Positions 1 through 5,273 of a DNA stretch of 5,273 nucleotides are shown in pieces (the stretch's first letter is position 1; the number at the start of each line of letters is the position of its first letter). Source of the DNA: an uncultured Clostridia bacterium. Its GTDB lineage: Bacteria > Bacillota > Clostridia > Oscillospirales > Ruminococcaceae. Location of the stretch: the NCBI GenBank assembly GCA_947302065.1, contig CAMYUO010000166.1, positions 1-5,273 on the forward strand, given 5' to 3'. Under the pieces are notes generated by a model that searched no databases, had not been told where the DNA came from, and was given only the letters and a program-made list of their open reading frames with translations. Both the position numbers and the translations under genes were made by a program.

Positions 1-578
1 TCTACGCAGCAGGTTTTTCCTGCGGCGTTATCCTTGGCGTAGGCACAGGCATACTAATCGGCTGGTTCCCGAAAGTGTATTACTGGGTGTTCCCGGTGCT
101 CAAGATCACAGGCGTAGTTCCCGCTGTTGCGTGGATGCCGTTTGCACTCACGCTCCTGCCTAACTCTTTCACAGCAGCCGTGTTCCTCATCGTTATCTGC
201 GCATGGTTCCAGATAGCGTTCCTCACAGCGCAGGGCATACAGTCCACACCAAAGCAGACCTATGAAGCCGCACGCATACTCGGCAGCGGTCAGCTCGGGC
301 TTATCACTCACGTTGCGATACCGCACGCAATGCCCGATATCTTCACAGGCATAAGTTCCGCAAACGCAATGGCATTCACCACGCTCGTTATGAGCGAGAT
401 GCTCGGTCAGCCGGGCGGTCTGGGCTACTATATCAACCAGTCGAAAGTCTGGAGCGCATATTATAAAGTGCTTGCAGCTATCGTGGTAATGGCAGTGCTT
501 TTCTCGCTGATAAACCACTTTATCGGCATCATCAAAAAGCGCACTCTCAGATGGCAGGAGGGAGTTTTGAAAAAATGA
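1..578 (+). CDS. ABC transporter permease, NitT/TauT (SsuC/TauC-like) family, 5'-truncated by window edge
   Basis: Membrane-spanning subunit of a binding-protein-dependent importer. The frame is open to the left edge (first full codon at 3), so the true start lies outside; the GTG at 75 is an internal Val codon. About 191 residues are visible. Family members are usually about 250-290 residues, so an N-terminal part with one or two helices is missing. Hydrophobic stretches are seen at nt 6-60, about 84-165, 168-235 and 460-530. The cytoplasmic EAA loop, which docks on the ATPase, is at nt 264-350: it begins EAARILGSG and continues to IPHAMPDIFTG, close to the family pattern EAA-x3-G-x9-I/V-x-L/I-P-x-A-x-P. 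The C-terminus is basic (KKRTLRW), as expected for a cytoplasmic tail. The stop overlaps the start of the ATPase gene (ATGA), so the two are a pair. The substrate is unknown: this family includes transporters for sulfonates, nitrate, pyrimidine precursors and other compounds. The fold is confident, the ligand is not. Confidence 0.9.
   Translation, partial: YAAGFSCGVILGVGTGILIGWFPKVYYWVFPVLKITGVVPAVAWMPFALTLLPNSFTAAVFLIVICAWFQIAFLTAQGIQSTPKQTYEAARILGSGQLGLITHVAIPHAMPDIFTGISSANAMAFTTLVMSEMLGQPGGLGYYINQSKVWSAYYKVLAAIVVMAVLFSLINHFIGIIKKRTLRWQEGVLKK
556..564 (+). promoter_or_regulatory. Ribosome binding site deciding the ATPase start
   Basis: AGGAGGGAG lies inside the end of the permease gene, 10 nt before the ATG at 575. 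This favours 575 over the in-frame ATG at 551, which sits upstream of this site and has no comparable purine-rich site of its own. Confidence 0.75.
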
Positions 579-1354
579 GCAGCAGTATAACGATAAGCGG
601 CGTCAACCGCATCTATACCGATACCGACGGCAACAAAGTCGAGGCTCTGCACGACGTTGACCTCAATATCAAGTCGGGCGAGTTCATCTCGATAATCGGC
701 CCGTCGGGCTGCGGTAAGACAACTCTGCTTCGCCTTATCGCAGGTCTTGATAAACCTCAGTCCGGTGAGCTGTCGATAGATGAACACAAGATAAAAGACG
801 TCTCCACCGAGCGTGGTTATGTCTTTCAGCAAGGCGGTCTTTTCCCGTGGCTGACCGTCGAGCAGAACATCGCCTATGGCCTCAGAGCAAGAGGCGTGTT
901 CAAAAAGGACAAGTCCCGTGTAAAGGATTACATCGGCATGGTCGGCCTCGACGGCTTTGAAAAATCCTATCCGCATCAGATATCGGGCGGCATGGCTCAG
1001 CGTGTTGCGATCGCAAGAGCACTGATAAACGACCCGAAAGCCCTGCTTCTTGATGAGCCAATGGGTGCGCTCGATTCATTCACAAGAGCCGACCTTCAGG
1101 ACAAGATCCTTGAGCTGTGGAAACAGCAGGGCACAACAATGATATTAGTCACCCACGATATCGACGAGGCGATATACCTCAGCGACCGCATCGTGATAAT
1201 GACACCGCGCCCCGGCAAGATCAGCAGCATCGTTAATGTCGATCTGCCAAGACCTCGCCACAGAGGCGGCACGGAGTTTCTCGCGCTGAGAAAATCCATC
1301 CTTGAATTCTTCGAGCTGGCGCAGGCACAGCCTCAGCCGGAGTATATAATTTAA
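575..1354 (+). CDS. ABC transporter ATP-binding protein, NitT/TauT (SsuB/TauB-like) family
   Basis: Cytoplasmic ATPase that powers the permease encoded just upstream. It has 259 residues, normal for the family (about 250-270). All nucleotide-binding motifs are intact: Walker A GPSGCGKTT (42-50), Q-loop Gln85 in FQQGGLFPWLTV, signature ISGGMAQR (136-143), Walker B ALLLDEP (156-162) with catalytic Glu161, D-loop GALD (164-167) and H-loop His194 in THDIDEA. The FPWLTV and SGGMxQR variants are typical of SsuB/TauB/NrtD-type ATPases and separate it from sugar or lipoprotein ABC ATPases. The start at 575 is chosen for its ribosome binding site at 556-564 and the ATGA overlap with the permease stop, which suggests translational coupling. 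An in-frame ATG at 551 would add eight residues (MAGGSFEK) and is less likely. The substrate follows the unseen binding protein and cannot be named. Confidence 0.95.
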   Translation: MSSSITISGVNRIYTDTDGNKVEALHDVDLNIKSGEFISIIGPSGCGKTTLLRLIAGLDKPQSGELSIDEHKIKDVSTERGYVFQQGGLFPWLTVEQNIAYGLRARGVFKKDKSRVKDYIGMVGLDGFEKSYPHQISGGMAQRVAIARALINDPKALLLDEPMGALDSFTRADLQDKILELWKQQGTTMILVTHDIDEAIYLSDRIVIMTPRPGKISSIVNVDLPRPRHRGGTEFLALRKSILEFFELAQAQPQPEYII

Positions 1355-1363
1355 AACAGTATT

Positions 1364-1369
1364 GGAGAG
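1364..1369 (+). promoter_or_regulatory. Ribosome binding site for the DUF4418 gene
   Basis: GGAGAG lies in the 24 nt gap after the ATPase stop, 9 nt before the ATG at 1379. A second ATG at 1374 is only 4 nt away but opens Met-Lys-stop, and its stop overlaps the 1379 start (ATGAAATGA). Confidence 0.6.
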
Positions 1370-1378
1370 TAAGATGAA

Positions 1379-1783
1379 ATGAAGAGATTGATAATAGGAA
1401 TTGCCGAGGGCATCGCAGCTCTCGTTCTGACGATAGGAGCATTCACATTTTTCAAGGCGTGCGGTGAGCATGACGGCAAGTTCATGGCTTGCCACTGGGC
1501 ACAGAATGCAGTTGTCCTTGCAGGCATCGTGCTTGCGGCGCTCGCACTTATCCGTATAGTTGTCCCGAACGATAATATAAAGACAGGTATCTCGATAGGA
1601 ATTTTTGCTTTGTCTGCTGCAGTTATCTTTATCCCGGGCACAACAATAAACCTTTGCATGATGGACGATATGGCTTGCCACACAACATTCAAACCCGCAG
1701 TCATCGTCGTTTCGGCTGTGCTCGCAGTTATCGCACTTGCCGATGTCATCGCAGGCTTTGTCAAGGCAAAGAAAGCACAATGA
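1379..1783 (+). CDS. DUF4418 family small membrane protein, four predicted helices with paired Cys-His loops
   Basis: A 134-residue integral membrane protein of unknown function. I assign it to DUF4418 from the hydrophobic layout and the Met-Ala-Cys-His-Trp loop; this is recall, not a search. Predicted helices are about residues 4-25, 42-62, 70-88 and 105-128. The basic N-terminus (MKR) and C-terminus (KAKK) put both ends inside, so loops 26-41 and 89-104 face outside. Those loops hold every Cys and His in the protein: Cys28, His31, Cys38-His39, and Cys93, Cys100-His101. Each contains the tetrapeptide MACH (36-39 and 98-101), so the protein looks like two copies of a helix-loop-helix unit. 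Such loops could bind a metal or form disulfides, but neither is shown. It lies between the importer ATPase and the FtsX permease; its stop overlaps the FtsX start (ATGA), so it is probably made together with that system. Confidence 0.85.
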   Translation: MKRLIIGIAEGIAALVLTIGAFTFFKACGEHDGKFMACHWAQNAVVLAGIVLAALALIRIVVPNDNIKTGISIGIFALSAAVIFIPGTTINLCMMDDMACHTTFKPAVIVVSAVLAVIALADVIAGFVKAKKAQ

Positions 1784-2982
1784 GCATCAGAAAACTGTTG
1801 TTTTTTAATATCGTCAGAAGACCTCTGCGCACGTTTGCACTGCTTTTCATCTGCATCGTGATGTCAGCAGCCGTCTTCGGCGGTGCGGTCATTTCCGCAA
1901 GTCTGCAAAACGGAATCAATAGCCTTGAACAGCGTCTCGGTGCAGATATAATCGTTCTGCCCGAAAGCGCATCCGAAAAAGTCAAGCTTGAAAATATCCT
2001 GCTTCAAGGCACTCCGGGATATTTCTATATGGATAAGAATATCGAGAACACGCTTGCAGGAGTTGACGGCGTCGATAAGCTTTCCGCACAGTATTTTCTC
2101 GTCTCTGCAAACGCCGAGTGCTGTACAGTCCAGGTTCAGATAATCGGTTTTGACGATGAGACAGATTTCTCTGTCAAACCGTGGCTCAGTGAAGCTTACA
2201 GCGGCAGTCTCGGCCGCAACGAGATAGTTGTCGGCTCGGGTCTGTCAACAAGAGTTGGCCATACGCTCAAGCTCTACGGCGTCGAGTGTAAGGCAGTAGG
2301 CAAGCTTGAATCAACAGGCACAGGTCTTGACACGGCAGTCTATGCAAGCGCCGATACCGTAAGAGACCTTATAAAAGCCGCCGAGAGCAAAGGCATCTCC
2401 GTGCTGTCAAAGCAAAGTCCCGACGATGTCATATCATCTGTCTATATCAAGGTAAAGGACGGATATGATATCGACGAGGTCGCCGCAAATATAAACCTCG
2501 GCATCGACGGAGTCCAGGCGGTGCGAACAAAATCAATGCTCACAGGCACAGCCGATAAGCTGTCTGTCATTTCGGGCAGCGTCACAGTGCTCATCATCGC
2601 AGTCTGGGTGCTTTCGGCAGTTATAATGCTCATCGTTTTCACTGCTTTGGTCAACGAGCGCAAAAGGGAATTCGCAGTCCTGCGTGCTGTCGGCTTTTCA
2701 CGCCGCAAACTCGGCACACAGGTGATGAGCGAGACGCTTGTCATCTGCCTTATCGGTGCAGTTATCGGTATAGCGATAGCCTCTGCTGTCGTGTTCCCGT
2801 TCAGCAGGCTGATAGAAACTCAGTCGGGTCTGCCGTTTCTTTCTCCGGGCATTCTGACATCGCTCGGCTATGCGGCGCTCGCATTCGGCGCAGTGATACT
2901 CACAGGACCGCTCGCATCGGTCTATTCGGCATACAGGCTCAGCCGTGTCGATACGGCAAAGATTCTCAGAGAGGGTGACTGA
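1780..2982 (+). CDS. FtsX/MacB-type ABC transporter permease
   Basis: A 400-residue membrane subunit of a type VII (FtsX/MacB/LolCE-like) ABC system; such systems generally act on extracytoplasmic substrates or transmit force across the membrane rather than import. One helix at about 18-40 is followed by a large MacB_PCD-like extracytoplasmic domain (about 41-262). Three more helices follow at about 264-290, 316-340 and 360-385. Between helices 2 and 3 lies the conserved cytoplasmic coupling segment with NERKREFAVLRAVG (292-305), and the tail ends RVDTAKILREGD, also typical. The external domain has an adjacent Cys114-Cys115 pair followed by VQVQIIGFDDETDF. The start at 1780 overlaps the previous stop (ATGA) and gives a normal positively charged N-terminus. 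There is no good ribosome binding site (only AAAGAAAG upstream), so translation probably depends on coupling. The frame is open for 42 codons further upstream, but that stretch is the shadow of the DUF4418 gene. Its ATPase is the next gene. Confidence 0.93.
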   Translation: MSIRKLLFFNIVRRPLRTFALLFICIVMSAAVFGGAVISASLQNGINSLEQRLGADIIVLPESASEKVKLENILLQGTPGYFYMDKNIENTLAGVDGVDKLSAQYFLVSANAECCTVQVQIIGFDDETDFSVKPWLSEAYSGSLGRNEIVVGSGLSTRVGHTLKLYGVECKAVGKLESTGTGLDTAVYASADTVRDLIKAAESKGISVLSKQSPDDVISSVYIKVKDGYDIDEVAANINLGIDGVQAVRTKSMLTGTADKLSVISGSVTVLIIAVWVLSAVIMLIVFTALVNERKREFAVLRAVGFSRRKLGTQVMSETLVICLIGAVIGIAIASAVVFPFSRLIETQSGLPFLSPGILTSLGYAALAFGAVILTGPLASVYSAYRLSRVDTAKILREGD

Positions 2983-2985
2983 ATC

Positions 2986-3666
2986 ATGCTCATCACAGCA
3001 CAAAACATAACCAAGAGCTATCAGCGCAAGGGCAAAACCAAAGCTCCTGTGCAGGTGCTCTCGAACACCGACCTTAGTATAGAAAGCGGCAAGGTCTATG
3101 TTATCCTCGGTCGCTCGGGCAGCGGAAAAAGCACACTGCTCAATATCCTTTCGGGTCTGCTCACATCGTCAACCGGTACTGTCCGCTACGACGATACCGA
3201 TATATACAGCCTCACCGACGGCGAACTTTCACAGCTGCGCTGCAAGCGTGTCGGCTATATCCCGCAGGGTCAGAGCGCAGTCGGTACGCTGACCGTCCGT
3301 GAAAACGTCCTGCTCCCGACTGCAATTGTCGGTAACGCAAACGGTTTTTCGAGAGCCGACCATCTGCTCGAACAGTTCGGTCTCACACCTCTGCGTGATG
3401 CTCGGCCCGATGAGCTTTCGGGCGGCGAACTCCGCAGACTGTCTATCGCACGGGCACTCATCAATTCGCCCGATGTCATCTTCGCCGACGAGCCGACCAA
3501 CGACCTCGACGAAGAAAACTCACGCATTGTGTTTGAACAGCTGAGAAATGCAGCTCAAAGCGGCGCAGCAGTCGTCATCGTCACCCATGAGCTGTTTGCA
3601 CAGGAATTTGCTGATGTCGTTTACCGCATGCAGCAGGGAAGTCTGATAAGAGAGAAGGGTCAATAA
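2986..3666 (+). CDS. ABC transporter ATP-binding protein, LolD/MacB-like
   Basis: A 226-residue cytoplasmic ATPase, the usual length for LolD/MacB-type partners of FtsX permeases, and the evident partner of the gene before it. The motifs are complete: Walker A GRSGSGKST (42-50), Q-loop Gln94 in YIPQGQ, signature LSGGE (144-148), Walker B DVIFADEP (163-170) with catalytic Glu169, D-loop NDLD (172-175) and H-loop His201 in VTHE. The FADEPTNDLD run is characteristic of this subfamily. The signature continues LRR where many relatives have QQR, a minor variation. The start at 2986 lies 3 nt after the FtsX stop, with GAGGG (2971-2975) 10 nt before it. The stop overlaps the next start (TAATG), linking it to the acetyltransferase gene. 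Confidence 0.95.
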   Translation: MLITAQNITKSYQRKGKTKAPVQVLSNTDLSIESGKVYVILGRSGSGKSTLLNILSGLLTSSTGTVRYDDTDIYSLTDGELSQLRCKRVGYIPQGQSAVGTLTVRENVLLPTAIVGNANGFSRADHLLEQFGLTPLRDARPDELSGGELRRLSIARALINSPDVIFADEPTNDLDEENSRIVFEQLRNAAQSGAAVVIVTHELFAQEFADVVYRMQQGSLIREKGQ

Positions 3667-4154
3667 TGATTATACGAAGAGCAAAGCTCAGTGATCTCGA
3701 CGAGATAGCAAATATCGAAAGCGTCTGTTTCCCGCCAGACCAGGCAGCGGGCAAAGACGCCTTTGAATCACGCCTGCAGACTTATCCACGGCATTTCCTG
3801 CTTATGTGCGATGAGTACGGCAAGATAGTCTCGTTCATCGACGGCTTTACCACCGATAAGCCAGACCTCACCGACGAGATGTATGCAGTTTCAAAACTGC
3901 ACAACGAAAACGGGGAGTGGCAGATGGTGTTCGGACTTTGCACCCTGCCCGATTACAGACAACGAGGCTTTGCGCAGACACTGCTGAAAGAGTTTATCCG
4001 CACAGCAAAGTCCGAGGGCAGAAAAGGCGTCGTTCTCACCTGCAAAAAAGAGCTTATCACCTATTATGAAAAGTTCGGCTTTGTCAGCGAGGGCGTCACC
4101 GAAAACTCCGTTATCGGCGGCGTTCAGTGGTATCAGATGCGCAGGGTACTGTAA
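3666..4154 (+). CDS. GNAT family N-acetyltransferase, AANAT-like
   Basis: A 162-residue soluble acetyltransferase expected to move an acetyl group from acetyl-CoA to an amine. Motif A is visible as DYRQRGFAQTLL (96-107), whose Arg/Gln-x-x-Gly-x-Ala turn binds the CoA pyrophosphate. The preceding strand (WQMVFGLCTLP, 85-95) and the ending TYYEKFGFVSEG (132-143), with a Tyr in the usual general-acid region, complete the fold. The N-terminal IESVCFPPDQAA, the DKPDLTDEMY segment (64-73) and the C-terminal GGVQWYQMR match my recollection of bacterial arylalkylamine (serotonin) N-acetyltransferase-like proteins, so an arylalkylamine or polyamine substrate is possible but unproven. The start ATG at 3666 shares a base with the preceding stop (TAATG), and GAAGGG (3654-3659) sits 6 nt upstream. 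It is the last gene of the operon, before the terminator. Its link to the transporters may be functional or just co-transcription. Confidence 0.92.
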   Translation: MIIRRAKLSDLDEIANIESVCFPPDQAAGKDAFESRLQTYPRHFLLMCDEYGKIVSFIDGFTTDKPDLTDEMYAVSKLHNENGEWQMVFGLCTLPDYRQRGFAQTLLKEFIRTAKSEGRKGVVLTCKKELITYYEKFGFVSEGVTENSVIGGVQWYQMRRVL

Positions 4155-4170
4155 ATTCAAACACAAATGT

Positions 4171-4208
4171 GACCTTTTCGCAGGGCGTTTTCTGCGGGAA
4201 GGTCTTTT
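4171..4208 (+). terminator. Intrinsic terminator at the end of the transporter operon
   Basis: A 13-bp hairpin: GACCTTTTCGCAG (4171-4183) pairs with CTGCGGGAAGGTC (4192-4204), including two G-U pairs, around an 8-nt loop, and is followed by TTTTAATT. It begins 17 nt after the acetyltransferase stop. The opposite strand lacks a good T-tract, so it acts mainly on the + strand. Confidence 0.9.
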
Positions 4209-4238
4209 AATTATGCAAGAAAGTTAACAATTCGGTCA

Positions 4239-4267
4239 TTGACTTAAATATCCCTTTGTGATAATAT
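4239..4267 (+). promoter_or_regulatory. Vegetative (sigma-A type) promoter for the LacI-family gene
   Basis: The -35 box TTGACT (4239-4244) and -10 box TAATAT (4262-4267) are separated by exactly 17 bp. A TGA directly before the -10 box makes it an extended -10. Transcription would start near 4274, giving a leader of about 40 nt. It lies after the operon terminator, so the regulator gene is its own transcription unit. I find no clear CG-centred LacI-type operator overlapping it. Confidence 0.8.
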
Positions 4268-4300
4268 AACATAGTAATCCGATATGAAAAGAATGTTTGA

Positions 4301-4307
4301 AAGGAGG
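4301..4307 (+). promoter_or_regulatory. Consensus ribosome binding site for the LacI-family gene
   Basis: AAGGAGG lies 7 nt before the ATG at 4315. It is the strongest ribosome binding site in the window and fixes the start of the regulator. Confidence 0.85.
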
Positions 4308-4314
4308 CAGCAAT

Positions 4315-5273
4315 ATGTCACTTAAAGAAATAGCGCAGATGACAGGCGTTTCCGTGTCAACTGTCGGCAGGATCCTCAACGATCCCAAGCATAAGTGTTC
4401 AAGCGAAGAGATACGCAAGCGTGTGCTCGAAGCGGCGCAGAAAATAAACTATATCCCCAACGCCAATGCGAGAAATCTCAAATCGGGCGACGGCAGAGGC
4501 GACAGGATATACAGCATAAATATCCTGCTCACAAGGTTTGCAAATGAGGCTGCCGACCCGTTCTATGATGAGCTTCTGATGCTTCTGCAAAAAGAGCTGC
4601 GCAACAGCGGCTGCATCATTTCAAACGTCTGGCATAACGCCGATTTTTCCGATGAGAAAAACACCCGCACCGATAAGCTTGAAAGCATTATCGACAGCTT
4701 GTATTCGGGCGACCAGCGCAAGTCCGACGGACTTATAATCATCGGCAAAGTCACACGCCGTGCGCTGCGAAAGCTCAAGATGAAAGAGAAAAACATCGTC
4801 TCCATAAACAGAAATTCTACCAACTACGAGGTCGATGAGGTGTTGTGCGACGGCAGCAGGATAGCCCGTGACGCTGTTGCATATCTCGCTCGGCTCGGGC
4901 ATACAAAGATAGGCTATGTAGGCGACTGTCATAACGAGTCACGCTTTACAGGCTATCAGGCAGCACTTGCCGACCTGCACCTTGCGCCAGACCTTGACTA
5001 CGTTTTTGATACAACGCCAAACGAGGCTAATGGGCTTATCGCCTGCGAGTATTTCAAAGGCCTTGCAGACCCACCGACAGGCATCTATTGTGCCAACGAT
5101 ATCCTTGCGATAGGCATGATAAAAGCGCTCGGCACACGCAGACAAAAAGCGTATATGCCGTCGATAATCTCCAGCGACGATATCGACGCCGGGCAGTACA
5201 CCAAACCGATGCTGACAACGATATCATTGCCCAAGGCAGATATGGTCAGATTTGCGCTCATGCTGCTGCTGAT
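4315..5273 (+). CDS. LacI/GalR-family transcriptional regulator, 3'-truncated by window edge
   Basis: DNA-binding repressor, usually controlling sugar uptake or catabolism genes in response to a small ligand. The frame is open from 4315 to the edge: 319 residues are visible, and family members are about 330-350, so only a short C-terminal piece is missing. The N-terminal helix-turn-helix is LKEIAQMTGVSVSTVGRILN (3-22), followed by the third helix and the hinge YIPNANARNLKSG (46-58) with its minor-groove Leu55. The rest is a periplasmic-binding-protein-like ligand domain. It includes DGLIIIG, VSINRN, YLARLGHTKIGYVGD, GYQAAL, a GIYCANDILAIGMIKAL strand-helix unit, and SSDDID followed by LTTISLP near the end. 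At residue 18 it has Gly where most members have Ser (VSxxTVSR). It has its own promoter and ribosome binding site and is separated from the transporter operon by a terminator. Its target may lie downstream; nothing here ties it to the upstream genes. Confidence 0.94.
   Translation, partial: MSLKEIAQMTGVSVSTVGRILNDPKHKCSSEEIRKRVLEAAQKINYIPNANARNLKSGDGRGDRIYSINILLTRFANEAADPFYDELLMLLQKELRNSGCIISNVWHNADFSDEKNTRTDKLESIIDSLYSGDQRKSDGLIIIGKVTRRALRKLKMKEKNIVSINRNSTNYEVDEVLCDGSRIARDAVAYLARLGHTKIGYVGDCHNESRFTGYQAALADLHLAPDLDYVFDTTPNEANGLIACEYFKGLADPPTGIYCANDILAIGMIKALGTRRQKAYMPSIISSDDIDAGQYTKPMLTTISLPKADMVRFALMLLL

Noticed and set aside
54..518. Minus-strand open frames opposite the transporter genes (also at 461-976, 1145-1780, 1351-1764 and elsewhere)
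   Set aside because: Their translations are rich in Cys, Arg, His or low-complexity Ser/Thr/Ala, match no family I know, lack ribosome binding sites, and lie opposite well-supported genes.
551..574. In-frame upstream ATG giving an ATPase eight residues longer
   Set aside because: The good ribosome binding site (556-564) lies inside this extension and points to 575, which also overlaps the permease stop in the usual ATGA form.
1345..1350. TATAAT matching a -10 box just before the DUF4418 gene
   Set aside because: The position 17 bp upstream (CAGGCA) is not a -35 box, there is no extended -10 TG, and the bases encode the end of the ATPase. Chance match likely.
1654..1779. Upstream 42-codon extension of the FtsX permease
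   Set aside because: It overlaps the DUF4418 gene in another frame, encodes an Arg/His/Cys-rich unlikely N-terminus, and lies before a natural start at 1780.
4209..4314. LacI-type operator in the regulator's promoter region
   Set aside because: The CG dinucleotides here are not centres of inverted repeats; only the 6-bp palindrome GTTAAC (4223-4228) is seen, too short to call an operator.
1..5273. tRNA, rRNA, CRISPR arrays, insertion sequences or riboswitches
   Set aside because: Nearly all the window is accounted for by protein genes; the only gap over 100 nt (4155-4314) is explained by a terminator, promoter and leader, and no repeats or transposase fragments were seen.

Overview
The window looks like chromosome of a Gram-positive, low-to-mid GC Clostridia, probably a Ruminococcus-like member of the Oscillospiraceae. 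The grounds are AGGAGG-type ribosome binding sites, a consensus vegetative promoter, genes packed with 1-4 nt overlaps, and the protein families present. The genus is an inference from style and remembered homologues, not from a search. Every gene I can support lies on the + strand.

Region 1 (1-4204) is the downstream part of one apparent operon of six genes ending at a strong intrinsic terminator. It opens with the C-terminal part of a NitT/TauT-type (SsuC/TauC-like) importer permease, followed by its ATPase. Next come a small four-helix membrane protein that I assign to the DUF4418 family, an FtsX/MacB-type permease and a LolD/MacB-type ATPase. The last gene is a GNAT acetyltransferase of the AANAT-like group. 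Junctions are ATGA (permease/ATPase), a 24 nt gap, ATGA (DUF4418/FtsX), a 3 nt gap, and TAATG (ATPase/GNAT). I see no terminator or convincing promoter between them. The substrate-binding protein expected for the first transporter would lie upstream, outside the window.

Region 2 (4155-4314) is intergenic and holds the terminator, a near-consensus extended -10 promoter with 17 bp spacing, and a perfect AAGGAGG ribosome binding site. Region 3 (4315 to the end) is a LacI/GalR-family repressor that runs off the right edge with little missing.

The most interesting point is the combination of two unrelated ABC systems, an importer and an FtsX/MacB-type system, joined by a small membrane protein. 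That protein has two matching Cys...Met-Ala-Cys-His loops predicted to face outside. The FtsX permease also carries an adjacent Cys-Cys pair in its extracytoplasmic domain. Together these suggest handling of a metal, metal complex or thiol-reactive ligand at the cell surface. This is a hypothesis; the substrate cannot be read from the sequence.
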